Positions 7,964 through 17,465 are shown, numbered from the stretch's first letter. The stretch: DNA of 64,000 bases from Eubacterium plexicaudatum ASF492 (GCF_000364225.2 NZ_AQFT02000001.1:434001-498000); one strand, 5' to 3'. Program-made: numbers and translations. The notes: generated by a model from the sequence alone, not told the origin.

Positions 7964-10003
7964 ATGAAGAAACAGACAGAGAAAGACAAACTCACAGCCC
8001 TTTACGAAAGATTATCCCATGACGACGAGCGAGCCGGGGAAAGCGTATCTATCGAGAACCAAAAGCGGATTTTAGAGGACTACGCAAGAAAGAACGGTTT
8101 TACCAATATCCGGCATTTTACGGACGACGGAATCCGGGGAACTACGTTCAAGCGTCCGGGGCTGGACGCTATGTTAGAGGAAATCCGGGCGGGGAACGTG
8201 GCAACGGTCATCATCAAAGACCAGAGCCGAATCGGGCGTGACGTGGTTGAAGTGGGGCTTTTGAAGCGCACTTTTGATGAATACCATGTGCGCTTTATCG
8301 CCGCCAATGACAACCTTGACACCGCCAACGGCTTTGATATTATGTCGATTTTCCGTGACGTGATAAACGAGTGGTATGTTGCCGACACCAGCCGGAAAAT
8401 CAAGACCGTTTTCAAGTCCAGAATGGAAAAGGGCTTGCGCTGCTCTGGTAGTGTCTGCTATGGCTACCGCGCTTCCAAAGAGGAAAAAGGCGAATGGATA
8501 ATTGACGAGGAAGCCGCCGCCGTTGTGCGCCGTATCTTTCAGAGCGTCCTTGCCGGGGAAACCATAGCCAGCATAGCAAAAGCACTCCGCGCCGAGAAAA
8601 TTCCTATCCCGTCCGAGCATTGGAAGCGGACAGGCGAGCCAGTCCGGGCGGCAAAGTACGCCGACCCCTACGCATGGTCAGCTACCACTATCGGCTACAT
8701 ACTGAAACGCCCGGAATACACAGGGCGCAAGGTATTGGGGAAAACCGTATGCGAGAACTACAAGACCAAAAGCACCCGCAAGACCACGCCGGAGGAACAG
8801 CACGTTTTTGAGGGCGCAATCCCCGCCATTGTGGACGAGGAAACATGGAGAACGGTACAGAAGATACTGGAAACCGTGCGCCGCGCCCCGAAGCGGCAGA
8901 ACGCCCCGAACCGCTTGACCGGGCTTCTCTACTGCGCCGACTGCGGCTCAAAACTCACACACCGCTACAACCTTGTGCAAGGGAAATGGATTGAGGACGC
9001 TTTTGTCTGCTCCGGCTACCGCCAGCTTACCCATGACTGCACCATACACTATATCCCCACAGCGAAGATAGAAGCCGCCATTCTTGCCGTTATCCAGCGC
9101 GTGAGCTGGTATGTGCGGCACAATGAAAAGGAGTTTACAGAGCGCGTCCGGGAAGCGTCCGACCAGAACCAAGAAAAGACCGTCAAGGAGTGCAAGCAGA
9201 AAATCAGCAAGGCACAGAAGCGGCACAAGGAGCTGGACGGGCTTGTGAAAAAGCTGTATGAGGGCAACGCCACGGGCAAGATACCCGACAAACATTTTAC
9301 CCGGCTGCTGAATGAATATGACGAGGAACAGACCGAACTGGAAACGTCCATAGCCGAATGGCAGAGGCAGATTGAAAACTGGAACGCCGACAGGCTGAAA
9401 ACAGACCAGTTTATCCAGCTTGTGAAACGCTATACCGACTTCTCCGAGCTTACAACGCCCATGCTCAATGAGTTTATTGAGAAAGTGGTTGTGCATGAGG
9501 GCGAGGGACGGGGGAATGACCGCCGCCAGCGGATAGACATCTACCTAAACTTTATCGGGGCTTTTGAAGTGCCGGAATATATTGTCACCCCGGCAGAGGT
9601 AGAGGAACAACGCCGCCAGCATGAGGAACAGGCGGCAAAGGAAGCCCGGTCAAAGGAGCTTGCAAAGGCGCGGTATGAGAAACGCAAGGCAGAAAAACGG
9701 GAATTTACCGCAAGGAAGAAAGCGGGGCTTCTCACCCCGGAAGAACTGGAAGCGGAGGAAAATCGGCTTGCACACAACCGGGAGTGGCAAAAGGAATGGC
9801 GGGAGAAACGAAAAGCCAGCGAGCCAGAGAAGCCGCCCAAGCAGAAATCCATAAAGGAGCTTATGGCGGTTGAAAAGACCGGGGCAGACCTCACGCCGGA
9901 GGAAACAGAACGGCTTGCGGCATACCGCCGGAAGAAAGCCGACCAGCAGAGGGCAAGGCGGGAGGGAAAGAAAAGCGACCAGCCGAAAAGAAAAGTCAGT
10001 TAG
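7964..10003 (+). CDS. Large serine recombinase 1 (TnpX/TndX-type)
   Basis: 679 residues. The N-terminal resolvase domain has catalytic Ser18 in 'LYERLSHDDE', 'DDGIRGTTFKRPG' and 'DQSRIGRDVVEVG'. It is followed by the recombinase domain and a zinc ribbon ('LLYCADCGSKL' ... 'FVCSGY...DCTIHYI', about 325-370), a long coiled coil (about 395-475) and a charged C-terminal tail. Such enzymes excise and integrate transposons through a circular intermediate using a dinucleotide core. It lies at the break in virD4, so it probably brought this insertion in, but the partner right end was not found, suggesting later loss. Confidence 0.92.
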   Translation: MKKQTEKDKLTALYERLSHDDERAGESVSIENQKRILEDYARKNGFTNIRHFTDDGIRGTTFKRPGLDAMLEEIRAGNVATVIIKDQSRIGRDVVEVGLLKRTFDEYHVRFIAANDNLDTANGFDIMSIFRDVINEWYVADTSRKIKTVFKSRMEKGLRCSGSVCYGYRASKEEKGEWIIDEEAAAVVRRIFQSVLAGETIASIAKALRAEKIPIPSEHWKRTGEPVRAAKYADPYAWSATTIGYILKRPEYTGRKVLGKTVCENYKTKSTRKTTPEEQHVFEGAIPAIVDEETWRTVQKILETVRRAPKRQNAPNRLTGLLYCADCGSKLTHRYNLVQGKWIEDAFVCSGYRQLTHDCTIHYIPTAKIEAAILAVIQRVSWYVRHNEKEFTERVREASDQNQEKTVKECKQKISKAQKRHKELDGLVKKLYEGNATGKIPDKHFTRLLNEYDEEQTELETSIAEWQRQIENWNADRLKTDQFIQLVKRYTDFSELTTPMLNEFIEKVVVHEGEGRGNDRRQRIDIYLNFIGAFEVPEYIVTPAEVEEQRRQHEEQAAKEARSKELAKARYEKRKAEKREFTARKKAGLLTPEELEAEENRLAHNREWQKEWREKRKASEPEKPPKQKSIKELMAVEKTGADLTPEETERLAAYRRKKADQQRARREGKKSDQPKRKVS

Positions 10004-10016
10004 TGGGGGAAGCCCC

Positions 10017-11316
10017 ATATGCACTAACTTTACTGCAAATTCATGAAATTCATGGTATACTCAAAAAGGGTGAATTTTTATGGATACAAATGATTTAGTA
10101 AAATTACTGCCGCCAGGCTATGAACAGGCGTGCTTTGATAAAAAAGCGATCACAAGAAAACGGACCATTAAAAATCCTTTGGATTTATTGCGGCTGATCT
10201 TATTTTATCTTTCCGGTAATAAGTCTTTGATTGATGTAACACATTTCGCTTTGTTAAGCGGCATTGGCAAATCAGTGATGTTGCTTTTATGAAAAAGTTC
10301 ATACAGTGCGGGGACTGGATCAAATGGCTGACGCAAAACATCCTTCCAAATCCTATCATGCACTATAAAAAGCCTGGCTGGCTTGAATCTTATCAGGTGC
10401 TTGCAGTGGATGCCTCTGATCTTGTGGAGAAAGGCGCGGTAAAACGACTATGGCATTTGCATTATGCTGTGGATTTATTTTCCCTGACCTGCAGCCAGTT
10501 CAAAATAACGGAACAATCTACAGGGGAAAGCCTTAAAAATTTTACGTTCAGCAAAGGCTGCCTGGTGATAGCAGACCGCGCGTATGGCACAATAAAAAGC
10601 ATAGGACACTGCCTGGATGCAGGAGCTGATTTTATTCTGCGGATCAAGAATAAGGCATTTAACATGTATGATAGAAGCGGACAGAAAATCATATTGGCTG
10701 ACTGGCTTTTGACAGTCGGTGAAAAAGCTGCTGAATGCACGGTATATATAAATGGGAGTGATAAAAAACGGACTGCTTTAAGGCTCTGTGCCATAAAGAA
10801 AACAAAAGAAGAAATACGGGCAGAAGAAAAACGGTTAAAGAAATTGGAAAGTAAAAAACAAAAACCTATAGTGAAGAAACAAAATTTACTCACCGGTATA
10901 TGTTTGTGATTACCTCTCTTCCAGCAGAAATTTCTGCGGAGGAAATCCTTGCATGCTACCGTTTACGCTGGCAGGTCGAGCTTGTGTTCAAAAGATTGAA
11001 ATCGCTGCTGCAGTTAGGAAACATCCCAACCAAAACAAAAGAATCCGGGGAAGTTTGGATCAGCGGGAAAATCCTGCTGTCGCTTCTTACAGAAAATATC
11101 TTGGGGATATTGATTTTTCCCCCACTTGGAACATCAGAAGAAAACCGGAGTATATGGAGGGAGACAAAACTGACGTCATTTATAATTTTTATGATGATAC
11201 TGCCCAATCAGGCGGCAATGTCCGTTGATATTCTGGAATTGATACAAATGTCATTTATTGAAAAACGAAAAATCCAAGACAGCAGCTTATTCGGTTTTTG
11301 TTAAGTTAGTGCATAT
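10017..11316 (+). mobile_element. IS4-family (IS231-like) insertion sequence
   Basis: A 1300-bp element with terminal inverted repeats ATATGCACTAACTT / AAGTTAGTGCATAT (10017-10030, 11303-11316) and a perfect 12-bp target duplication. It landed just past the stop codon of serine recombinase 1, leaving that gene intact. It holds one transposase gene. The exact ends and duplication suggest a recent insertion. Confidence 0.9.
10080..11304 (+). pseudogene. IS4-family transposase, two frameshifts
   Basis: Three successive open pieces (10080-10292, 10289-10909, 10900-11304) join into one transposase of about 407 residues if one A is restored at about 10270 and one at about 10862. DDE residues fit 'VLAVDASDLV', 'LVIADRAYG' and the C-terminal 'YRLRWQVELVFKRLKSLL' (the Y-(2)-R-(3)-E-(6)-K signature of IS4). 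The copy is otherwise complete and its ends are perfect, so the breaks may be base-calling errors and not inactivation. Confidence 0.8.
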
Positions 11317-11359
11317 GGGGGAAGCCCCGCGCCGGGAGGAACAAAAGAAGCATTGTGGA

Positions 11360-11489
11360 AATGTGCATAACTGGCTATGGAATCATGGATAACTCTATTC
11401 ACAGCACATGGAAAAGCTAAAGTGCAGCTTTCCCACGTCCTGCAAACAGAGTTACCCACAATTCCATAAGACAGCCAGTTATACACATT
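11360..11489. repeat. Long imperfect inverted repeat / hairpin region
   Basis: AATGTGCATAACTGGCT...AACTCT (11360-11396) matches in inverse orientation AGAGTT...AGCCAGTTATACACATT (11448-11489). The space between holds a second stem, GGAAAAGCT/AGCTTTCC. The 360 bp from 11329 to 11688 have no gene, only this structure and the promoter at 11548. A single-strand origin, a terminator array or a recombination site are all possible. Confidence 0.55.
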
Positions 11490-11547
11490 ACCAGCAATGC
11501 CGACTACTACGGAATCCCCCTCATTCCTACCTAGAAGATATTAAAAC

Positions 11548-11577
11548 TTGATTTGAGATAAAAAGATATGCTATAAT
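11548..11577 (+). promoter_or_regulatory. Sigma-A-type promoter for the sigma/anti-sigma pair
   Basis: TTGATT (11548-11553), 18-bp spacer, TATAAT (11572-11577), 111 bp before the sigma gene. The -10 box is perfect. The -35 box is moderate. Confidence 0.5.
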
Positions 11578-11688
11578 TCTTCTGCAAAACAAAAAATTTT
11601 ATTTTTTTTACAACCAAAATGACAAAATCCGTACTTAGTATAGTGGAGGCTGTTTATCTACAAAATAACAAGGAGGTGAAAACATACT

Positions 11689-12222
11689 ATGGATGACGAG
11701 ACGATTGTAAGTCTTTACTGGGCAAGAGATGAAAGTGCGATTGCAGAAACATCTTCAAAATATGGCGGGCTTTGTAATCATATCGCAAATAACATTCTCT
11801 CAAACTACCAAGACAGGGAAGAATGTCTCAACGATACTTACCTTGCAGTCTGGAACGCAATCCCGGATAAGCACCCAAACAGATTTTCCGTATTTTTGAG
11901 CAGGATTGTCAGAAATCTGGCTTTGAAGAAATATGAATATATTTCTGCTGCTAAAAGAAATCCGGCTGTTGTTACCTCATTAGAGGAATTAGGTGACTGC
12001 GTATCCGGGACAGACAGCATAGAGTCGGAAATCGAAAAAAAGCATATCGAAAGTACGATTGATAAGTTCCTCTGGCGGTTAGAGGAAGAAAAACGGACTG
12101 TATTTATACGGCGGTACTGGTATTTTGATTCAATCGAAACGATCTGTAAATATACAGGCTTCAGCCAGAGCAAGGTAAAATCCATGCTTTACGAAATGCG
12201 CCGCAAGTTAAAAAATATTTAG
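11689..12222 (+). CDS. Sigma-70 family RNA polymerase sigma factor (ECF-type)
   Basis: 177 residues, ribosome site AAGGAGGTGAAAACATACT. Region 2 covers about residues 10-75 ('YQDREECLNDTYLAVWNAIP', the core-polymerase-binding DxxQ/E pattern) and region 4 about 115-175 ('LEEEKRTVFIRRYWYFDSIETICKYTGFSQSKVKSMLYEMRRKLKNI'), with no region 3. This is the ECF layout. The next gene encodes a single-TM protein and begins 4 bp after the stop, so the two form a sigma/anti-sigma-like unit. Targets are unknown. The downstream lipoprotein and capA genes are candidates. Confidence 0.85.
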   Translation: MDDETIVSLYWARDESAIAETSSKYGGLCNHIANNILSNYQDREECLNDTYLAVWNAIPDKHPNRFSVFLSRIVRNLALKKYEYISAAKRNPAVVTSLEELGDCVSGTDSIESEIEKKHIESTIDKFLWRLEEEKRTVFIRRYWYFDSIETICKYTGFSQSKVKSMLYEMRRKLKNI

Positions 12223-12225
12223 AAA

Positions 12226-12852
12226 GTGAGGGTATCAAAGTATGAACAAAAACAGCTTTCCGAACATATTGGGAACATTGATGACCGGCTTGTTGAACAG
12301 GCAGAGAATATCCCAAATTACAGACAACTGCATCACCGTCAGACAATAAGACGCTTCCTTACTGCCGCCGCAGCTTTTGTGCTTATGGCTTGCAGCTTTA
12401 GTGCAGGCGCGTTTGCCTTTGCCCGTGAAACAGTGGTTGAAGTGCCAGTAGAACAGGAAATGATAAAGTTGGAAGAAATCAATCTTACACTGATCCTGCC
12501 CGATGATTGGAAAGGAAAATATTCTGTAGAAGCTAGTGGTCAGAATTATATTGTTTATCACACACAGGTCAGAGAAGATGTCAGTGCGGGGATAGACGCA
12601 TTTGACGGCGGTGTCCTGTTTTATATCGTCTGCTATGAGGAATCCATGACACCGGAACAATTCATAGAAAAGGGATATGATTTTGTCCAGTACCGTTATC
12701 TGTTTTCTACCAGCGATAAAACTTACATTCTCTGCTATCCAAGTGACGTACAGTGGAATCCCGAAAATTCAGAACAGGAAACGGAATATCTGGGAATGGA
12801 GGGAGAAATAAAAGATATTAAGTTTGTGGTTGACAATATCCTTGCGGACTGA
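12226..12852 (+). CDS. Putative anti-sigma-factor-like single-pass membrane protein
   Basis: 208 residues from GTG 12226. The N-terminal about 45 residues are cytoplasmic ('SEHIGNIDDRLVEQAENIPNYR'), a TM helix follows ('FLTAAAAFVLMACSFSAGAFAF', about 45-66), then an outside domain of about 140 residues rich in beta strands with a DUF4367-like feel ('YLFSTSDKTYILCYPSDV'). The tight coupling to an ECF sigma gene suggests it holds the sigma factor at the membrane and releases it on an envelope signal. No protease site or known sensor domain was recognised. Confidence 0.6.
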   Translation: MRVSKYEQKQLSEHIGNIDDRLVEQAENIPNYRQLHHRQTIRRFLTAAAAFVLMACSFSAGAFAFARETVVEVPVEQEMIKLEEINLTLILPDDWKGKYSVEASGQNYIVYHTQVREDVSAGIDAFDGGVLFYIVCYEESMTPEQFIEKGYDFVQYRYLFSTSDKTYILCYPSDVQWNPENSEQETEYLGMEGEIKDIKFVVDNILAD

Positions 12853-12877
12853 AAATGTTTTGAATCTTGAAACAGGC

Positions 12878-12909
12878 ATGGTGGGAATGCTGAACGTAAG
12901 GTATTTTTG
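12878..12909 (+). repeat. Inverted repeat arm, left of lipoprotein gene
   Basis: A 32-bp arm (ATGGTGGGAATGCTGAAC...) that matches 13511-13542 in inverse orientation at 29 of 32 positions. The pair encloses the complete lipoprotein gene. Confidence 0.8.
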
Positions 12910-12973
12910 TTCATAACCATATAGCTTTAACAGAAAAGTAAGTTTTAGTATCACAATTACATGGAGGTTAAAA

Positions 12974-13486
12974 ATGGGAAACACAAAACAGAAACTATGG
13001 AAAAATATTTTGGTAATTGGCATTTTATCCGCAATATTACTTTCCGGGTGCGGCAAAGAAAATGTGCCAAAGGAAGAACCACTTATGGGCAGCGGCAGTG
13101 AAAGTACAGTGGCAGAAAAAGACAGTGTGCCGGAAGAAAATAATGCAGAAGCCGAAAAGCCGACAGAAGATACTGCACCCAGTGAAAAGGTTATGGAGCA
13201 GGCTATAAGCGAATGGAAAGAAATGTACGCTTCGTTTTATGAGTATAAGGATTGTTCCGCAGTTCTTGTGGAACGTAAAGAAAATGACGGAACGGTGGAC
13301 GAGATATTCACACTGGATATTACATACTTGTCCGGGCAGCCGGAAAGCGATGAGCCGGAGCATTTCATTGCGGATATGAAAGCAAGCTATCCGGCGGATA
13401 ATCCAGAGGATATTACTTTATGGATGGATAACAGCGGCGGGGCAATGACTGATTTCACGCTGTTTAAAGAGTGTGGTCCCGGTTGA
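12974..13486 (+). CDS. Small lipoprotein, unknown function
   Basis: 170 residues with a type II signal peptide: 'KQKLWKNILVIGILSAILLSGCGKE', lipobox LSGC with Cys27 as the lipidated residue. An acidic, Pro/Ser/Glu-rich linker (about 30-70) leads to a globular domain of about 100 residues ('EWKEMYASFYEYKDCSAVLV...'). Ribosome site GGAGGTTAAAA. The gene is enclosed by an inverted repeat pair and lies behind the sigma/anti-sigma pair. No family was recognised. Confidence 0.75.
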   Translation: MGNTKQKLWKNILVIGILSAILLSGCGKENVPKEEPLMGSGSESTVAEKDSVPEENNAEAEKPTEDTAPSEKVMEQAISEWKEMYASFYEYKDCSAVLVERKENDGTVDEIFTLDITYLSGQPESDEPEHFIADMKASYPADNPEDITLWMDNSGGAMTDFTLFKECGPG

Positions 13487-13510
13487 CAGGTAATATCCCA
13501 CTGATATTTC

Positions 13511-13542
13511 CAAAGATACCTTATGTTCAGCATTCCCATCAT
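13511..13542 (-). repeat. Inverted repeat arm, right of lipoprotein gene
   Basis: The partner of 12878-12909 in inverse orientation, 29 of 32 identical. The arm starts 25 bp after the lipoprotein stop codon. Confidence 0.8.
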
Positions 13543-13651
13543 ATTTGAATGTTTAATCGGTATATATAAAAACTGCCAGTTGTGTCTGCTAAGGAAGCCG
13601 TAACATTGCTTTTGCATTGGCAAACTGGAAATATAATATTCAAAATTTGTA

Positions 13652-15135
13652 ATGGGTAACATTATGGAACATGATTTGCAGAAGAAACAGGAATTGGAAT
13701 TATGGAATATGGTTTCAAGCGGAAAACCAAGGCAGGGGGCAAAAACTCCGAGCAGAACACCGCAAAGAATGAAACAGGAAGTACCGAACCGAAATTACCA
13801 AACCATTTCCCGTTCAAAAAAAACAGCACAGGCAGTTAGACGAAAAAAGCACGAAAGCGCCGGATACGCTTTTATAGGTTAATGGCAATCATAAGGATAA
13901 TATTATGCCTTATAGGAGCGCATACAGTAGCAGACACCATATACGGATGGGTGCATAAACCGCCGGAAAAGGAAGAAGCAGTTGTCCAAGTAGTGTCTCT
14001 CCCGGCGCAAAATGATGAAATAGCTTTTGAAGAACACGATATTACGCTCATGGCAGTCGGTGATAATTTATTACATATGGGGATTGTAAATGCCGGGAAG
14101 CAGTCTGACGGAAGCCGGAATTATGACTTTTTATTTGACGGAATAGGCGCATTTCTGGAAAAAGCAGATATAAAGATAATCAATCAAGAAACAATATTTG
14201 GAGGTAATGAGCTTGATTTTCATGGTTATCCCAAATTTAACTCCCCAACAGAAGCGGGGGATGCCATAGCCGGGGCAGGATTTAATGTTGTCCTTCAAGC
14301 CACAAACCATACGGCAGACCAAGGAATGAGCGGAATGGAAAACTGCATTGATTTTTGGAAAACACACCCTGAAGTGCTTGTTACGGGTATTCACGAGCCA
14401 TTGACAGAAGAAACATATAAAAACCGCATTCCATTATTAAAAGTTGGTGATGATACGTTTGCAATTCTAAATTATACATATGGGGCAAACGGAGAAAGCA
14501 TATCATCTTCCATAAAAGACAGAATGAATATGCTATGTGATGTAGATGAATCAAATGGCAGGATTGATTTTGAAACACTTAACAAGCAAGTGCTGCTTGA
14601 TATTTCCGAAGCAAAAACACTGGCGGATATTGTTATTGTATGCCCGCATTGGGGAACAGAGTATTCAACAACCCCTTCAAGCACCCAAGAAAAGTTTGCA
14701 ATGCAAATGACAGAAGCGGGAGCAGATATTATTATTGGCACACACCCCCATGTTGTGCAGCCTGTAAAGTGGATTGAAGCCACAAACGGAAATCGGGCAT
14801 TATGCTATTATTCGCTCGGAAACTATGTGTCAACACAGAAAAATGGACAGAGTATGCTTGAAGGAATGGCATGGATAACATTCCATGTAACAAAAGACGG
14901 TATATCTGTTTCGGAAGATCAGACAGGCATTATCCCTTTGGTATGTCATTACACAAGTAATCCTACACGCTTTAAACAGGTATATTTGCTTGAAAATTAT
15001 ACAGAAGAACTTGCGTCCTCACATGGAATTATATCTTATGGCGGAATATCATTTCATTTGGACGACTGCTTAAAATGGAGTGACGAAATATTAGGCGACT
15101 GGGTACTTTCTGCTGATGAAGTCCTTAGCCCATAG
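13652..15135 (+). pseudogene. capA: CapA-family metallophosphatase-like protein, frameshifted near N-terminus
   Basis: The first 65 or so basic, Lys/Arg-rich codons (13652-13845) and the main frame (13882-15135, 417 codons) become one protein of about 494 residues if one A is restored in the run at 13843-13848; the join then reads 'KARKRRIRFYRLMAIIRIILCLIG', a basic flank plus TM anchor. The rest is the CapA fold: 'ITLMAVGDNLLHMG', 'IINQETIF', 'NVVLQATNHTADQG', 'VIVCPHWGTEYSTTPS', 'GADIIIGTHPHVVQP', 'YSLGNYVS', with metal-ligand Asp, Asn, His residues in place. CapA-like proteins take part in capsule or poly-glutamate display. The exact role here is unknown. Confidence 0.8.
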
Positions 15136-15211
15136 TCTATGATAATGAGCAGTATAAAATTGCAACTATAAACCAAGCACCGCCCCATGTGGGAGAAAGG
15201 GGGAAATTTCT

Positions 15212-15397
15212 ATGGATTGCACAGAAGCATACAGGGAACACATCATGTATTCTTTCAATGGCTTTTGCAAAGTCGTCATACGCTATGCCGCTATCAACGC
15301 ATGGCGCGACAGGAACAGGCGGCGGCAAAGAGAAATATCCCTTGATAAGTACATAGTGAAATCCATGTTGTTTCGTCTTTGTGTGAAAGTGGCTTAA
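15212..15397 (+). pseudogene. Truncated sigma-70-like regulator of conjugative elements
   Basis: About 45 codons, 'MDCTEAYREHIMYSFNGFCKVVIRYAAINAWRDRNRRRQREISLD', match the start of the short sigma-70-like proteins common in Tn1549-type elements. The likeness ends after 'EISLD' (about 15345), where AT-rich sequence with att-like features takes over, and the frame closes after 16 unrelated codons. The gene was probably cut by a recombination or insertion at this point. The remainder was not seen elsewhere in the window. Confidence 0.55.
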
Positions 15398-15523
15398 AAT
15401 CAAGGGATTTTAGGCTTTTTTCTTATTACTCAAAAGTTTTAGTTAGTGTCTTTATTTGTATTCTGTTTAAAAAAGTATGTCAAATAATATGTCATAGAAT
15501 GATGCTAATGGTAGGAGCAATAG

Positions 15524-16287
15524 TCAATTTTTGTCTAGGATTAGTTCATTTACTAATAAGTCAATATTTTCCATAATTGTTTGAGGTGTAAGTTTTACTA
15601 ATAGATATTCTTTATCATATGTAGCCATTAGTTTTTGTTTATTAATAATTATTTTTTCTACTATTTCTCTTCCTTCTGGATATTGAATGATTTTTTATCT
15701 TTTTGAATTTCGAGCAACAATTCTTTCTGTATATGGTATAACATTGCCTTTTCAGCAGATGGACGTTTTTCCTCATAAATATCATCAATTATTTGGCCAA
15801 ACACATCAGTCGTAGAAAATTTTAATATTTCACGATGTTTTCGGCCAGAGTATATAGTTTCTTTATCTTTTGGGTTTATCGGATTAGTTATAGTGATTTC
15901 TTTGTTGTGTGAATTTACATATTTTAGTATATAAAAAAGTAATGTTTCAATTCGAGGATGCTTTAATAAATCATTTAAAACTGAAACAAGAAGTTCATTT
16001 AAATTAACCAAAATCTCGGAAGCATCAGTATCTAATGATGTTACATCACAAATAGTCTGTTCTTGGTGTTTTTTGCAATCCTGTTCACCAAGTAAGTAAG
16101 CAACATCTACATTAAATATTTTTGCTATTTTCTTTGTGGTATCTAACGGAGGTAGTTTTGCCCCGCTTCTCAAATATTTTTTTATTGTATCAACGGAAAC
16201 ATTTAATTCCATAGCAACTCTATCTTGTGTCCAACCTTTATCTTGGTAACATTTCTTGAAACGTGTACTAAATATACTCTTATTCAT
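15524..16287 (-). pseudogene. XRE-family repressor of the satellite-like block, frameshifted
   Basis: The N-terminal helix-turn-helix ('KGWTQDRVAMELNVSVDTIKKYLRSGAKLPPLDTTKKIAKIFNV', about 16-60) is of Cro/CI type. The longest frame stops at 15661, but restoring one A at about 15693 continues it as 'KKIIQYPEGREIVEKIIINKQKLMATYDKEYLL...' to a stop at 15524-15526, giving about 254 residues. It is transcribed divergently from the excisionase-like gene, with a strong promoter between them, which is the usual layout of a lysogeny-type switch. The C-terminal domain may sense an inducer. That is inference. Confidence 0.75.
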
Positions 16288-16331
16288 TATATAACCTCCT
16301 GCAAATGGTATAAAGTTTATTTTCTATACAC

Positions 16332-16359
16332 ATTATAACATGATATTCTGTAATTGCAA
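16332..16359 (-). promoter_or_regulatory. Promoter of the XRE repressor gene
   Basis: On the minus strand TTGCAA, 16-bp spacer, perfect TATAAT (plus-strand positions 16354-16359 and 16332-16337). The start codon lies 45 bp further on behind AGGAGG. The divergent gene's own promoter must overlap this region, which suits mutual repression. Confidence 0.6.
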
Positions 16360-16389
16360 TAAATAATAACGAAACAGGAGGAACTTAAA

Positions 16390-16584
16390 ATGAATTTAGC
16401 AAAAAATCGTAATCAAGATGGCACGTTAATTACTTTAACACAAGCTTGCCAAGAATCTAATTTAGGGGCAACCGCAGTTAGGAAGATTGCAGAAGAAAGT
16501 GGAGCAGTGCGGAAGATAGGAAGAAGCTACAGAATAAAAAAGAGCATATTTTTTGATTATATTGAAAAAGTGTATGCTGAATGA
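16390..16584 (+). CDS. Excisionase/AlpA-like helix-turn-helix protein
   Basis: 64 residues: 'ITLTQACQESNLGATAVRKIAEESGAVRKIGRSYRIKKSIFFDYIEKVYAE' is a MerR/AlpA/Xis-type winged helix with the typical 'sY.I.K..F..YI' end. Ribosome site AGGAGGAAC. It is the first gene of the rightward satellite-like operon and overlaps the next by ATGA. In P4 and SaPI-like islands such proteins activate excision or replication. No integrase gene accompanies it here. Confidence 0.7.
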   Translation: MNLAKNRNQDGTLITLTQACQESNLGATAVRKIAEESGAVRKIGRSYRIKKSIFFDYIEKVYAE

Positions 16585-17465
16585 GTGGTGATAACATGGC
16601 AGATTTCTATATTCCCCCACAGATGAAGCAACGCAGCAATTTTATACTGTGGAAGTTAGAAACAGATGAGAAAGGGAAACAGCGTAAAATACCATATTCA
16701 GCTTTATACAATGGCAGGGCAAGCACAACTAACAGCAGGGCATGGACATCATATGAAAATGCTTTGCAAGGTCTTAAATCGGGCAAATACGGCGGTTTGG
16801 GCTTTGTTCTTGATAAAGATATTACATTCATTGATTTAGACCATTGTAGGAGCGATAACGGGGTTTTAACGCCATTAGCAAAGAACATAATTGATAATTT
16901 CAAAGATACATTTATTGAAGTATCGCAAAGCGGAAACGGATTGCATATTTTTGTTTTGGGAACAGTGAAAAAGGCAGTAAAGACAAAAGAAATTGAATTA
17001 TATTCCACAGGGCGGTATGCGGCTTTAACTGGTAATGCTGTCAATCCTGTAGATTTATCAGAAGCACAACAGAGAATTGATATACTTTACAATTATTGTA
17101 ACAGAGGAAAAAAGGAAAAAGAGAATACAAGGAGGCTTCCACAGTGTGGTTTGTTGCTGTCGGAGCGTGAAGTTATAGAAAAAGCTGAAAATGGCAGGAA
17201 TGGACAAGTATTTTCGGACTTATTAAATGGTAATTGGAAATGTCTTGGAATTGGTGACGGCACACAATCCAGCGCAGATTTAAAGTTTGCAAATATGCTT
17301 GCTTTTTGGTGCGGATGCAGTGAGGGCATTATGCGTGATATATTCAGAAGTTCGGGAATGTACAGGAATGAAAGAAAGATGAATCTGGCTATTAAAAAGC
17401 TATTTCGGATTGCCATACCGTATATCGGGGAGGTGGTGGGATGTGACAGAGGAAAGTATTGTTGA
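16581..17465 (+). CDS. Phage-type primase-polymerase-like protein
   Basis: 294 residues. 'RSNFILWKLETDEKGKQRKIPYS', 'GLGFVLDKDITFIDLDHCRSD' and 'FIEVSQSGNGLHIFVLG' give the ligands of the archaeo-eukaryotic primase fold used by phage and satellite primases (Asp-x-Asp, then S-x-S-x-x-G-x-H), and 'ELYSTGRYAALTGN' is the usual following strand. The gene is translationally coupled to the upstream HTH gene. It overlaps the helicase gene (GTG 17443) by 23 bp. Together with that helicase it should start replication of the block. Family call is from motifs only. Confidence 0.75.
   Translation: MSGDNMADFYIPPQMKQRSNFILWKLETDEKGKQRKIPYSALYNGRASTTNSRAWTSYENALQGLKSGKYGGLGFVLDKDITFIDLDHCRSDNGVLTPLAKNIIDNFKDTFIEVSQSGNGLHIFVLGTVKKAVKTKEIELYSTGRYAALTGNAVNPVDLSEAQQRIDILYNYCNRGKKEKENTRRLPQCGLLLSEREVIEKAENGRNGQVFSDLLNGNWKCLGIGDGTQSSADLKFANMLAFWCGCSEGIMRDIFRSSGMYRNERKMNLAIKKLFRIAIPYIGEVVGCDRGKYC

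Larger units (their letters stand above)
10005..11328. repeat. 12-bp target duplication around the IS4-type element
   Basis: GGGGGAAGCCCC occurs at 10005-10016 and again at 11317-11328, directly outside the terminal inverted repeats. A duplication of this length is usual for IS231-like members of the IS4 family. Confidence 0.85.

Noticed and set aside
13652-13882. A separate small basic protein before capA
   Set aside because: It fits better as the N-terminus of CapA once one A is restored at about 13845; the join makes a normal basic flank plus TM anchor.
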